Of a DNA stretch of 64,000 nt, positions 1 through 9,141 are shown in pieces. A program made the translations under genes and the position numbers. The first letter of the stretch is position 1. Each line of letters starts with the position of its first letter. Source of the DNA: Lachnospiraceae bacterium (lineage in GTDB: Bacteria > Bacillota > Clostridia > Lachnospirales > Lachnospiraceae); the NCBI GenBank assembly GCA_015057035.1, contig SVFC01000006.1, positions 45,565-109,564 on the forward strand, in the 5' to 3' direction. The notes below the pieces were generated by a model. That model was not told where the DNA came from. It worked only from the letters and a program-made list of their open reading frames with translations, and searched no databases.

Positions 1-41
1 ATTTTTGTGAAATATTAAAATATTAAGGCCTAAAATCAAAT

Positions 42-70
42 AAAAGACCCAGTCCTAAACTGGGTCTTTT
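42..70. terminator. Intrinsic terminator (sortase gene)
   Basis: A 12-bp perfect stem (AAAAGACCCAGT with its complement) closes a 5-nt loop. Read on the minus strand it lies just past the sortase stop codon and is followed by a T-rich tract, so it should end that transcript. It could also work on the plus strand. Confidence 0.85.
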
Positions 71-126
71 GGTTAATTTTCACAATGCATCGAAAATTTA
101 CTAAAATAATTGACGCATTTCCATCA

Positions 127-2058
127 CTATTCTGTTGGTTCTAATGAGTTTTCAGATTCACTTGGTTCTTCGCCTACATTCTGACTTTCTGATTCTGAAG
201 GCTCTCCACTGGCACTCTGGGATTCTGATTCAGAAGGTTCCTCGCTACCAATCTGAGACTCTGATTCGCTTGGCTCGTCCCCCGGTGTTTCCGACTCATT
301 TTCACTTGGTTCACTTGAGCCTGACTCTCCTGTACCTGGTTCTTCTGTGCTTGGCTCGCCTGTGCCTGGCTCACTTGTACCCGGTTCTTCTGTGCTTGGC
401 TCTCCTGTACCTGGTTCACTTGTACCTGGTTCTTCTGTTCCTGGTTCGCCTGTGCCTGGCTCACTTGTACCTGGCTCCTCTGTGCTTGGCTCGCCTGTGC
501 CTGGCTCTTCCGTTCCTGGTTCACCTGTACCTGGTTCTTCCGTTCCTGGTTCTGGTGGAGTCTCTAATATGTATCCACATTCGCATACGTATACAATAAC
601 TCCTGCCTCTGTGGTGGTTTCCACTAAAATGTGATCCGCAGAAAGTGGATCCCCGCAATCGCCACACTTCAGATGAGCGTCAGCTGTTCCGCCGAACACT
701 GGATTTTTCAAATGAAGATTCTCTTCTGTCAAATACTTGCCACTAACATATCCGATTTTTCTTCTATTTGTACCATATCTTACACGATACCAGCCTGTTT
801 CGTTACAAACAGATTCAACGTATACATCCTCATGTTTACCTAACAGAGCGATACGTACACCTTCTGTGCTAGGCTTGTTACGAATCTTAACAGATACCGT
901 AGCCATCATAGTCTTTCCGACATCTGTATATGTGTAATTGTCCGCACCCGGTCTAACTCCAGGTGTCTCTGTATCTGGTTCATCTGTGCCTGGCTCGTCT
1001 GTACCTGGTTCGTCTGTGCCCGGCTCGTCTGTACCTGGTTCATCTGTACCTGGTTCATCTGTGCCTGGTTCGTCTGTGCCCGGTTCATCTGGGAAGGTTC
1101 CATCTGCATTCGCCATAGTATGCTGGTCTACTAACACAGCACTAACAATCAGACGATATTTATTGTCTGGAGAACAGGTTACCAACGTAACCGTTTTATC
1201 ATTTGCGTCTACTTCTACGCCAGTATCTTTTTTAGAATTCTTGACTAATTTCTGTAAAAATTCTCCATATCTGTCGTCACCCTTTTCGAAGTTGGTATTA
1301 ATATAGCTTACTTCGTTCTGGTGGATAGTAAAATATGAGAAAATCTGATAACGATATACCATTCCGTTATACAACAACTGGAAATACTGATGGTCCTCAT
1401 AATAACCTTTCTGGTCATTATAATACTTCAGTTTTCCAAACATGGACAAATCCTTCATATTATGTCCATATATAACATTTCGAATATCCGACAAATCCCA
1501 TGAGTTGGTTTCCTCAAGGAAAATACTTCCCCCTCTGGAATATACCAGATCATATCGCACTCGCTGATATTCTGCGTTATCTTCTGAATATAAAAGAGGA
1601 TAACTAATGGTTTCATTTTCAAAGTGAATCCAACCAACAATATCTGGATTGATATTCGTCTGCATTCCTACTAAATCCACACGAATCTGTTCGTACCATT
1701 CACGTGGTCTTTCCGGCACCTGAGTTGCCTCACTATCCTCACTACCCGACGGCTGATTAGGTTTATTTGGCTTATTTGGGTTATCTGGAACCACAGGTAA
1801 TGTAGGAACTGTCACATAGTTATCCTTCAGATTATCATGACTTTCCTCTGCCTCTTTACTGTCACGATATCCTTCGTACAGAGAATATCCGCCGTAAATC
1901 AAACAGCCAATTCCAATCAAAATTAACACATCATATATGAGATTAAAAATTCTTCTTTTTAGTCTTTTCTTATTATCCTCTTCTTCAGAGAGTTCTTCTA
2001 TAATCACTTCCTGAAGGTCCTCGTCCATAGGAGCGTTATTATTTTTGTTCTCTTCCAT
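127..2058 (-). CDS. Class B sortase with SH3 domain and Pro/Glu/Gly repeats
   Basis: A 643-residue membrane-anchored transpeptidase of the sortase B type. One membrane segment (about residues 37-61) is followed by a linker and the sortase fold: His199 in YGHNM, Cys295 in TLVTC and Arg302 in KYRL form the expected catalytic set. After the catalytic domain come about eight GTDEP repeats, an SH3-like domain (about 380-450), a CxxC-containing segment and a long EPGT/SES-rich tail. Sortase B enzymes are usually about 250 residues, so the C-terminal extension is unusual; its high Pro/Glu content suggests a wall-spanning stalk. The start at 2058 is chosen because GGAGGT sits just upstream; an in-frame codon at 2100 lacks a ribosome site. 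No sorting-signal substrate is obvious nearby. Confidence 0.9.
   Translation of the reverse strand: MEENKNNNAPMDEDLQEVIIEELSEEEDNKKRLKRRIFNLIYDVLILIGIGCLIYGGYSLYEGYRDSKEAEESHDNLKDNYVTVPTLPVVPDNPNKPNKPNQPSGSEDSEATQVPERPREWYEQIRVDLVGMQTNINPDIVGWIHFENETISYPLLYSEDNAEYQRVRYDLVYSRGGSIFLEETNSWDLSDIRNVIYGHNMKDLSMFGKLKYYNDQKGYYEDHQYFQLLYNGMVYRYQIFSYFTIHQNEVSYINTNFEKGDDRYGEFLQKLVKNSKKDTGVEVDANDKTVTLVTCSPDNKYRLIVSAVLVDQHTMANADGTFPDEPGTDEPGTDEPGTDEPGTDEPGTDEPGTDEPGTDEPDTETPGVRPGADNYTYTDVGKTMMATVSVKIRNKPSTEGVRIALLGKHEDVYVESVCNETGWYRVRYGTNRRKIGYVSGKYLTEENLHLKNPVFGGTADAHLKCGDCGDPLSADHILVETTTEAGVIVYVCECGYILETPPEPGTEEPGTGEPGTEEPGTGEPSTEEPGTSEPGTGEPGTEEPGTSEPGTGEPSTEEPGTSEPGTGEPSTEEPGTGESGSSEPSENESETPGDEPSESESQIGSEEPSESESQSASGEPSESESQNVGEEPSESENSLEPTE
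306..555. repeat. Tandem repeats coding for EPGT-type pentapeptides
   Basis: Degenerate 15-bp repeats encode EPGTE/EPGTG/EPSTE units in the C-terminal tail of the sortase. Near-identical units favour slipped-strand length change, so copy number may vary between strains. Confidence 0.8.
962..1095. repeat. Tandem repeats coding for GTDEP units
   Basis: About eight 15-bp units encode GTDEP between the sortase catalytic domain and the SH3-like domain. They form an acidic Pro-rich hinge. Third-position differences show the units are not fully homogenised. Confidence 0.85.
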
Positions 2059-2196
2059 ATTACCTCCGAACAATCGCTTTTTACATTGCAACCAATTCAT
2101 TATATAACAGGTTTTTCATCTTTGCAAACTTCTCTTGCATTATATCTGAAAATAGGCAATAATTTTATTATAATATGATTGCTTGGAGGAACCAAC

Positions 2197-3837
2197 GTGG
2201 TACAACATAGATTTAAAAAACGCAAAACCTGGCTGCTTATTCCCGCTATATTTCTTATAGTAGTTTTAGGCCTGTCCCTCTTCATGATATCTCCGCTATT
2301 TTCCGTGGAAAAGGCAACAGATTCCATCACTCATGAAGCTGGAAAAACGCCCAAATTTTCCCCTTCTGATTTTTTAGACGGAGAGAACTGGTGTGTAAAT
2401 CTGTCCTATCTCGACGCTTCACAGGTGAATCACAAAAAGGTAGGCGAATATCCTCTATATATTTACCACGGTTTTGAAAAATACACTTTTACTGTGGAAG
2501 TAGTAGACACCACCGCCCCTAGCCTCACCTGCAATATGAAAAATATTACTTTGGAAAAAGGCGAATACATCACCATCAATTCCATTGGAATAAAAGCCGA
2601 AGACAACACCGGTATCGACCGACTTCTGTTTCATCATATTGTTGCAGATAAAGTACACATTGACGCGGAAGACTCTGCCCATCTGGAAGAACTGTTCCTA
2701 ACGGGACGCGACCTCTGGACTCAGGAATACACCTTTGAGTACGGCGGTGTTTATACCATGACAGTTTCCGCAATAGACGCTTACAACAATGCCACCGAAC
2801 TTACTCTTAACGTTACTGTAGAAGAAGCACCTGTTTTAGATACCATTGACAGCGTTTATCTGGCCATTGGACAAACGATTGATTTTTCAGAATATATTGA
2901 AGTTTGGGATTATCTGGACACCGATTATTCTGCCAAAGATGTTACCATTGATACATCCGCTTTGGACACCAGCAAATCTGGTGAATATGAAGTGGTGTAC
3001 ACTGCCACTGACAGTTACGGACTAAGTAGCAAAGCAACTACAACTGTACATCTGCGTACTCCGCTTGAGTTGCAGGAAATGATTAACACCCATAAGATTA
3101 ATAAGGATGAACATCTGATTATCGGCGCCTATAACTCCTACGACAGTGGCTATTATGAGGAAAACAACCCTGAGTTTATCCAGAACGTAATGTTGCCATC
3201 CATAGTGCACATTGAAAATGACGATAATTACACATTTGGTAGCGGATACATTATTAAAATCGATTCCGAATTTGTAACAATCGCTACCAACGACCATGTA
3301 ATTGTTGGTGATTATGATCCAGAGATTTTCTTCTATGACGGAACCTCTTGCGAAGGCATTATCGTAGCTTCGGACCCTCGAGAAGATATTGCTTTTATCC
3401 GTATCCCAATTGATGGATACAGCGATAAAACCTCTCTCCCGTTTGAATATGTCGAAACCCTTCGTACCGTTCATATTAATGAAGGATATTGGAAAGACTT
3501 GCCAAACGAAAAGAATATTCCTATTTGTTACAACTGCATTGATACAAACGGAGAAATCTGGCAGAGCTCTATTGGTCACATCGTATATAAAGAAGCCACA
3601 CGAACCTGGAATGAATACGAAGACATTAATGAATGTATCATCTCTATGGCGCCTGTTGGAGGCACCTCTGGTTCTGCTATTTTTGACGGACATGGTCGCC
3701 TCGTCGCAATGGTCCGCGGATACACAACCTACTACAACCCTGACGGTTCCCAGTACGTGGAGACTGTGGCGGTTCCTTTAATTGAAATCCTGGATTACTA
3801 CCAGATGATATTCCACGAAAAATTACATTACCAATAA
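2197..3837 (+). CDS. Membrane-anchored trypsin-like serine protease with Ig-like domains
   Basis: A 546-residue protein with a basic N-terminus and one signal-anchor segment (about 7-30), then two Ig/cadherin-like beta-domains (DTTAPSLTC and the segment ending VVYTATDSYG), then a trypsin-like (S1C-type) protease domain. The triad is visible: His367 in TNDHVI, Asp397 in REDIAF and Ser491 in GGTSGSA. No PDZ domain is seen, unlike HtrA. The start is GTG at 2197, six bases after GGAGGA; an in-frame TTG at 2179 precedes that site. It is divergent from the sortase, so both may serve surface-protein maturation, which is inference. Confidence 0.82.
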   Translation: MVQHRFKKRKTWLLIPAIFLIVVLGLSLFMISPLFSVEKATDSITHEAGKTPKFSPSDFLDGENWCVNLSYLDASQVNHKKVGEYPLYIYHGFEKYTFTVEVVDTTAPSLTCNMKNITLEKGEYITINSIGIKAEDNTGIDRLLFHHIVADKVHIDAEDSAHLEELFLTGRDLWTQEYTFEYGGVYTMTVSAIDAYNNATELTLNVTVEEAPVLDTIDSVYLAIGQTIDFSEYIEVWDYLDTDYSAKDVTIDTSALDTSKSGEYEVVYTATDSYGLSSKATTTVHLRTPLELQEMINTHKINKDEHLIIGAYNSYDSGYYEENNPEFIQNVMLPSIVHIENDDNYTFGSGYIIKIDSEFVTIATNDHVIVGDYDPEIFFYDGTSCEGIIVASDPREDIAFIRIPIDGYSDKTSLPFEYVETLRTVHINEGYWKDLPNEKNIPICYNCIDTNGEIWQSSIGHIVYKEATRTWNEYEDINECIISMAPVGGTSGSAIFDGHGRLVAMVRGYTTYYNPDGSQYVETVAVPLIEILDYYQMIFHEKLHYQ

Positions 3838-3870
3838 AACAAACGGGGCTACTGCAAAATACCATGGTAT

Positions 3871-4346
3871 ATATGCGACGCCCCGCTTTCTATGTCCCCA
3901 GACACACCCCACGACGCAACGACTTTGGATAGAAGGATAGAATTTCTTGAATCGCTTTTGGATGGATGTTTTCGTGTCTTTTGATAGGCGAACATCCGTG
4001 GGCTGGTAGTATGTGCATCGGAGACTTGGTTGTAATTTTCAAGTACTTCTAGATATGCCTTAGAACAAAGTTGATATAAAAAACCGCTCTTGAGAACTCG
4101 GCGCAAAAGCAGCGCCTCAAACATTCAAGAGCGGTTTTACATTTTGTTCTAATGGCATATCAAGAAGTACTAAGAAAACTCCAAATAGTCTCTGATGCAC
4201 ATACTACCAGCCCACGGGTGTCCGACATTCAAAAGACATCGAATCATAGACAACATCCAAAAGCGATTCTTAGAAATTCATTCTTCTAGCCACGGAGTAT
4301 CGTCGTGGGGTGTGTCTGGGGACATAGAAAGCGGGGCGTCGCATAT
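3871..4346. repeat. 476-bp fold-back (inverted-repeat) element
   Basis: The outer 46 bp of each arm (3871-3916 and 4301-4346) are perfect inverted complements. Pairing continues with mismatches through both arms to a strong central hairpin (4079-4137, AACCGCTCTTGA stem with inner GGCGC/GCGCC). The centre of symmetry is about 4108, so almost the whole segment is one imperfect palindrome. It fills the space between convergent genes and abuts the stop codon of the minus-strand gene at 4357. Short reading frames in each arm (both opening MSPDTPHD) break quickly. It may be a MITE-like element, two head-to-head copies of a small repeat, or a long structured RNA; the sequence alone does not decide. 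Confidence 0.85.
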
Positions 4347-4356
4347 TCCCGTGGAG

Positions 4357-4599
4357 TTATTTCATCAACGCCTTGATTGGATTTACATCCTTTGCAAGAG
4401 CACGAATGGTATCCTGCTCCTGTTTCATATATAATTCCAACATTTTAATCTCATCTTCGGAAAATCCTGTGGAAGAAGTAATCACGCAATCCGGCACACA
4501 GCCTTCTGCGCGTCTTTTTCCATCTTCAAATACAACGTAGATATTCTGTCTGCCATCCTTTGGCACAATCCCCGATACTGTCATCTTCAGTTCATCCAT
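4357..4599 (-). CDS. Small conserved hypothetical protein
   Basis: An 80-residue soluble protein without a recognised family. It has a beta-rich first half (VSGIVPKDGRQNIYVVFEDG) and a helical second half ending in KDVNPIKALMK. The second ATG (4599) is chosen because AGGAG lies seven bases upstream; the ATG at 4605 is too close to it. The ribosome site overlaps the stop codon of the membrane gene at 4610, so the two are probably cotranscribed and coupled. Confidence 0.7.
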   Translation of the reverse strand: MDELKMTVSGIVPKDGRQNIYVVFEDGKRRAEGCVPDCVITSSTGFSEDEIKMLELYMKQEQDTIRALAKDVNPIKALMK

Positions 4600-4609
4600 A
4601 ACCATTCTC

Positions 4610-5905
4610 CTATTCTGTAATTTTCATATTCGGCCAAACTCGTTCGATTAACTCATCCTGATAGGTAGCATCCAAAAACTCTTCAACCACATTACTTGCC
4701 GCAATTCCTTCCTGGCGTTGTGTATAGCGTGCCATAGCGAGGGAAGAGATTAACGCGTTACAAACCATAAAAAGAACCAGAAGCCATGTAAGAATTTTCC
4801 CACCCAATGGTGGAATCTTCTCAATTATGTTACTGAGGCGTGGATAGATGATCTTAATCCATACCACCGACAAGATTCCCCAGAAAACCATATATAGCAG
4901 ATTTGTTCTTCCTCCAATATTAAATGGCATATGGCTATAATCCCAGAACACTGTACCGAAAACAATCTCTGTAAACACGCTACATACATACTCATATACT
5001 CCGCCAAGCAATGCTCCAATTAGGAAAATATACCTGTCTGCTTTTTGAGCAAAGCGTGACAATACAAGTGTCAACACAACTGCTCCAAGTCCCCATACAA
5101 TACTAAACGGACCATACAACACACTAGAACGGCTCATCCACACACCGCCGACAATTCGGCAATAGAAAGTCTCAATAATGTCACCTAGCAATGCCGAAAT
5201 CAAAAACACCCATATGATTTTATCTATACAAATGCCTTTAGCAAAAACGTATTTTCCCTCTGCCTCTGGGTCCTCTTCCATATTTGGATATGCTTTTTCA
5301 ATACGTCCCCAAATGGCGGAGTATACTTTTCTATTGACACCACTTACACTTTCCCGCTCCTTCTGCTGATATTCAATTACTCTGTGATTTCCTCTATTTC
5401 TTAACATAATATAGAGTGTTAGCAGAAAATCGATAAATAATACACCACCAACTACTCCGCAGAAAATCTGTACCACAACCTCAGGTAGCATATGTATCAA
5501 CAAAAACATAAGCGGATGAAGGAGTTCCGCGCCACACCAAAGAAGTACGGCAAACGACATTGCCACCAACAAATTCAGCCATTGTCCATTATATGGGGTT
5601 ATGTCTTCATATTTCCAAAGCATTCTCTGGCACACACGACTCGTCAAAAATTCCGTAGAAGATTGCACCGCCACAAATACCACAAAAGCCTCAATCAGTT
5701 TGAAGAATCCATGCCCTAGCATTTCCGGCCACAGAATAATCAAAATATCCATCATAATGCCGTACATCAGGCAGAATGGAAGATTCGTTAATCCTCTGTT
5801 TCGAAAACGACGGTCTTTTATTGCAACAATGCACACCTCTAATAACCATCCCAAAAAAGAATATATTATAAGATATGCTATAAGTTCTAAAATAGTATAA
5901 TTCAT
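4610..5905 (-). CDS. CmpB-type (putative ABC permease family) membrane protein, internally duplicated
   Basis: A 431-residue polytopic membrane protein. The N-terminal half carries the family signature YSFLGWLLEV with an arginine-rich loop and LPFCLMYG; the C-terminal half repeats it in diverged form (ALLGDIIETFYC, SSVLYGPFSIVWGLG, FWDYSHMPFNIGGRTN). This is the family annotated as putative ABC-transporter type IV/CmpB, usually about 200-250 residues, so this looks like a tandem duplication or fusion. No ATPase gene is adjacent, and the transport role is not demonstrated for the family. Confidence 0.78.
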   Translation of the reverse strand: MNYTILELIAYLIIYSFLGWLLEVCIVAIKDRRFRNRGLTNLPFCLMYGIMMDILIILWPEMLGHGFFKLIEAFVVFVAVQSSTEFLTSRVCQRMLWKYEDITPYNGQWLNLLVAMSFAVLLWCGAELLHPLMFLLIHMLPEVVVQIFCGVVGGVLFIDFLLTLYIMLRNRGNHRVIEYQQKERESVSGVNRKVYSAIWGRIEKAYPNMEEDPEAEGKYVFAKGICIDKIIWVFLISALLGDIIETFYCRIVGGVWMSRSSVLYGPFSIVWGLGAVVLTLVLSRFAQKADRYIFLIGALLGGVYEYVCSVFTEIVFGTVFWDYSHMPFNIGGRTNLLYMVFWGILSVVWIKIIYPRLSNIIEKIPPLGGKILTWLLVLFMVCNALISSLAMARYTQRQEGIAASNVVEEFLDATYQDELIERVWPNMKITE

Positions 5906-6031
5906 CGTTAATTCTCCTTTAATGAAGAATTATAGACATTTTCTTTATTGATTGCAATCGAACACCAACTGTAGTATGCTTATTTTATAAATATTTAAGA
6001 AATGCGTCATATCTAGTAGGGGGATTTCCAT

Positions 6032-7531
6032 ATGGCAAAGAATCAGACAAAAGAGAAACAAAAGTTTACCATGACAACTATGGTAACCACTATTACCAAG
6101 GAAAAGATATATAATCTTATGAATAAGATTACCGTCATCGTTTCCGCAGGTTTCCTTGTAAAAAACATCATTGGTCAGGAATGGATTGGTGCCATTGCCA
6201 TTGCAGCCTGCCTGGCAGTTTACCTGGTTGCAGTTTACATTATGCAGAAACGCAATATGGATGCAGACAAGCGCCACTTATTGGTTTCCTGCTCTCTGAT
6301 GATTGTAATCTGTTTCATATCACTCTTCAGCGGTGCCTCCTATAGCGATGACTTCTTATTATACTTGGCGGCCATCGGTCTTGCAGGCCTTTATCTTCGC
6401 CCTCAGTATCCGCAGACTATGATTGGTCTTGGTAATGTTTTATTAGTTATCCAATACCTTGTGGCCCCAGAAAAAGCTGGAGAGTTAGGACAGTTCATTC
6501 TATGTATGGTCATGTATAACCTTGCAGGAATTATGTTTTCTATGGTAGTTGCCCGCGGTCGTTCATATATCGTAGAAAGCCGTGCACGTACTGCAGAAAT
6601 GGAAAAAATCATCGAATCCCTGGCAGCCATCAACGCTGAGCTAAATCGCAACTTTGAAGCAACAGGCGGACGTATCGCTGATATTAATGCAGCCAACACC
6701 CAGGTTGAGTTGCGCACTAACGAATTGAAGGACGATTCCATCAATATCACTAATGGTGTTGCTGACACAGTTTCCACCTGTGATGGCGCAGCACAGTGTA
6801 TCGACATCTGCAAACGCCAGATTCAGGCGTTAGTAGATAATATTAGTCGTTTTGAAGAAGTATTAAGAGCCAATGAAAGTAACATTAGTGATATGTCCAA
6901 GGAAATTGTTACTATCAAAGACTCTGCTTATACCACTAACAAAGTTTTCGATGGTATTGAAAAACAGATGGAAGAAATCGTAGAAGTTGTGGCACAGCTT
7001 AAATCCATCGCTTCTAGCACAACTATGTTGGCATTAAATGCTTCTATCGAAGCAGCCCGTGCAGGCGCTGCAGGCGCAGGATTTGCAGTTGTAGCTGGTA
7101 AAGTACAGCAGCTGGCAGTTGACAGTAACCACTGTTCTGAACGCGTAGAACACATCGTTGTGGATATGCAGGAGCAGGTAGACAAAACCCGCAAGCAGAT
7201 GTTAGAAAGCACCGACGCTGTAGATTCTTCCCTCGCAACAATTGACGAATTGAATCGCAGTTTCAATGAACTGCTTACCAACTTTGCTACTATGTATCAG
7301 AACATTGAAGAACAGGAAGCAAGTATTAACGAGTTAACCGCAAGCTTCGACATGATCCAAAGCAGTGTTTCTACTATGGCAGAATATTCTGAAAAGAACC
7401 AGATGTCCATTGAAGAAATCGCTGAATCCATTAAGATTTATGGCGACAATATGGAACAGATGGAAGCCGATACCGAAGGGCTCAAGAAGCTTGCAGAATC
7501 TATGGAAGAAGAAATATCTAGACGTTCCTAA
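6032..7531 (+). CDS. Methyl-accepting chemotaxis-type protein with polytopic sensor
   Basis: A 499-residue protein with several membrane segments in residues about 30-185, no periplasmic ligand domain and no clear HAMP, followed by a coiled-coil signalling domain. The hairpin tip (about 331-355) reads [23 protein letters not shown]. The canonical tip has [12 protein letters not shown], so conserved Glu and Arg positions are Ala here. GGGGG lies upstream of the start. It may sense a membrane or intracellular signal; coupling to CheA/CheW through the altered tip is uncertain. Confidence 0.85.
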   Translation: MAKNQTKEKQKFTMTTMVTTITKEKIYNLMNKITVIVSAGFLVKNIIGQEWIGAIAIAACLAVYLVAVYIMQKRNMDADKRHLLVSCSLMIVICFISLFSGASYSDDFLLYLAAIGLAGLYLRPQYPQTMIGLGNVLLVIQYLVAPEKAGELGQFILCMVMYNLAGIMFSMVVARGRSYIVESRARTAEMEKIIESLAAINAELNRNFEATGGRIADINAANTQVELRTNELKDDSINITNGVADTVSTCDGAAQCIDICKRQIQALVDNISRFEEVLRANESNISDMSKEIVTIKDSAYTTNKVFDGIEKQMEEIVEVVAQLKSIASSTTMLALNASIEAARAGAAGAGFAVVAGKVQQLAVDSNHCSERVEHIVVDMQEQVDKTRKQMLESTDAVDSSLATIDELNRSFNELLTNFATMYQNIEEQEASINELTASFDMIQSSVSTMAEYSEKNQMSIEEIAESIKIYGDNMEQMEADTEGLKKLAESMEEEISRRS

Positions 7532-7551
7532 TTTTTCATATCCTTTGTAAA

Positions 7552-7595
7552 GAGAACTCCCGTGGGAATTAAAAACCATTCCCACGGGAGTTCTC
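7552..7595. terminator. Bidirectional intrinsic terminator
   Basis: An 18-bp perfect stem (GAGAACTCCCGTGGGAAT) closes an 8-nt loop, with a T-rich tail on both strands. It sits between the converging chemoreceptor and HTH-regulator genes and should end both transcripts. Confidence 0.9.
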
Positions 7596-7617
7596 TTTAT
7601 ATTATAGAATTTTCCTT

Positions 7618-8925
7618 TTAAACCAACTGTCTCTTCTTAAAATAGAGGTGAACACCAATCGCAATTTCCACCACATAAATCAATGCGCAGATTGGATTAA
7701 CTACATCATTCATAATATGTGCCGCGAAACTAAAATCTCTTCTGGTGTATACCTTAATCGGCAAATATCCATCCTCTGCCTTACCATATTCAATCATTGC
7801 AATACTTTGATTTCGTTCCTGGTATTCACACAAAACATTACCATCTTTGTCGCAAAGTTGTTCTTTATGAACGATTTCCTCTTGCATATCTTCATCCGTA
7901 ATAAACGAATCTTCATTCTCGATATCACCAATACTGTCCATTGCCACTTCAGATTCCATAATTACCACATCGTTCATTCCGTCTTCGTCCCAATATTCAT
8001 AAGAATTCACTGGCGTTTCCATAAACTTTACAAAGTCATCATAATTATCAAATGTGGTTCCTTTTGCGAAATTATTATTTTCCGCTGCTATTCCACAAAA
8101 TACTATATGCACACCTCCTGTGATTGCCAAGGCAATAGCAGTTACTTTTACATAATGGAGTTTCAACTGGTTTCTCTTTATTTCCTTTTCTGTAGCAGCA
8201 AATGGATTCTGCCCATTAATTCCAGAAGAAAGAATCCAGATGACAAGCAAGCCTGCTATTCCAACAGCACCTGCAAACACCATCCCTGCGAAAAGCCACG
8301 AATCTGCACTCAGCCCCCAATAGGCATCATGAATGAAGATAAACAGTGGCAGACAAAATGCAAACATCGCAATAATCCCCAACAAAGTTCCCATGAGCCA
8401 TTTTGCAATATATCCCTGGGTTCCTGCAAGAAGCTCTTCCTCTACATCTTCTATATTCACCGCTGATTTTACAGAAATATAAAACACTGCTTCTGCGATT
8501 ATTGCCGCCGCGAAAAATGCACATGCTACGAAAAATCCCACATGGGCTTTTAAAAACCCAAAGTTAAACACCATCGCTGCAAATAATCCTGCACTGGCAA
8601 TTCCAATAGATGCGAGACTGTACATCTGAAATTTCGTTTTGCTCTTATTTAAGAGATTTGCAATCTGTTTTTTTCCTTTTTCGCTATTTCTTTCTGTAGT
8701 CGTTTCTCTGGCCCCTGCACGTTCTCCTCTTAATATCTCATCTGAGGTTACGCCAAAGATTTCTGCAATGACAGGAATCAAACTAAGGTCCGGTGCACTT
8801 TCATCTCGCTCCCAACGACTCACTGCTTTATCTGATACATTTAATTTTTCTGCTAATTCTTTCTGGGTCATTCCACTGGCTTTTCGAAGCGCCGCAATAA
8901 ACTGACCAATTGTTTTCTTTTCCAT
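7618..8925 (-). CDS. HTH (XRE) regulator with C-terminal membrane domain
   Basis: A 435-residue protein. Residues 1-65 form a Cro/CI-type helix-turn-helix (GMTQKELAEKLNVSDKAVSRWE). The rest holds about five or six hydrophobic segments and, between the last two, an acidic extracytoplasmic stretch (EDSFITDEDMQEE). Such one-component HTH-membrane proteins are common in Clostridia; a DNA-binding head tied to the membrane suggests an envelope-linked signal. The target genes are not evident, and the neighbouring genes face away or converge. Confidence 0.85.
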   Translation of the reverse strand: MEKKTIGQFIAALRKASGMTQKELAEKLNVSDKAVSRWERDESAPDLSLIPVIAEIFGVTSDEILRGERAGARETTTERNSEKGKKQIANLLNKSKTKFQMYSLASIGIASAGLFAAMVFNFGFLKAHVGFFVACAFFAAAIIAEAVFYISVKSAVNIEDVEEELLAGTQGYIAKWLMGTLLGIIAMFAFCLPLFIFIHDAYWGLSADSWLFAGMVFAGAVGIAGLLVIWILSSGINGQNPFAATEKEIKRNQLKLHYVKVTAIALAITGGVHIVFCGIAAENNNFAKGTTFDNYDDFVKFMETPVNSYEYWDEDGMNDVVIMESEVAMDSIGDIENEDSFITDEDMQEEIVHKEQLCDKDGNVLCEYQERNQSIAMIEYGKAEDGYLPIKVYTRRDFSFAAHIMNDVVNPICALIYVVEIAIGVHLYFKKRQLV

Positions 8926-9028
8926 AAAAATTCCTCCTGGGATGTTGTTTTTACACTCTTATTCTACGTTTGAGAGAATGAAAATCACACCCCGCAGACC
9001 GTAAATCACTCTCGTATAGCGAGAAAAA

Positions 9029-9050
9029 CGGCATCGGAGACCCGATGCCG
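9029..9050 (-). terminator. Intrinsic terminator of pflB-pflA
   Basis: A 9-bp GC-rich stem (CGGCATCGG) with a 4-nt loop, followed on the minus strand by GTTTTTCTC. It lies 92 bp past the pflA stop codon. Confidence 0.9.
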
Positions 9051-9141
9051 CAAGTAAAACTCTATATTTGTTCGTACAATGTTAATAGCTCTGTACATAA
9101 TTAAGTTGTCTTACCCTATCGCTGTCTTATTATACGTTATC

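Noticed and set aside
135..634. Long plus-strand frames opposite the sortase
   Set aside because: They are Leu/Pro/Ser-repeat shadows of the antisense Pro/Glu repeat array, without ribosome sites.
306..1095. CRISPR-like short repeats
   Set aside because: Contiguous 15-bp units without spacers inside a coding frame.
938..1306. Plus-strand frame of GSSVP repeats
   Set aside because: Shadow of the GTDEP array on the other strand.
3849..4434. Small frames in both arms of the fold-back element
   Set aside because: Their similarity comes from the inverted repeat itself; frames break at different points and lack ribosome sites.
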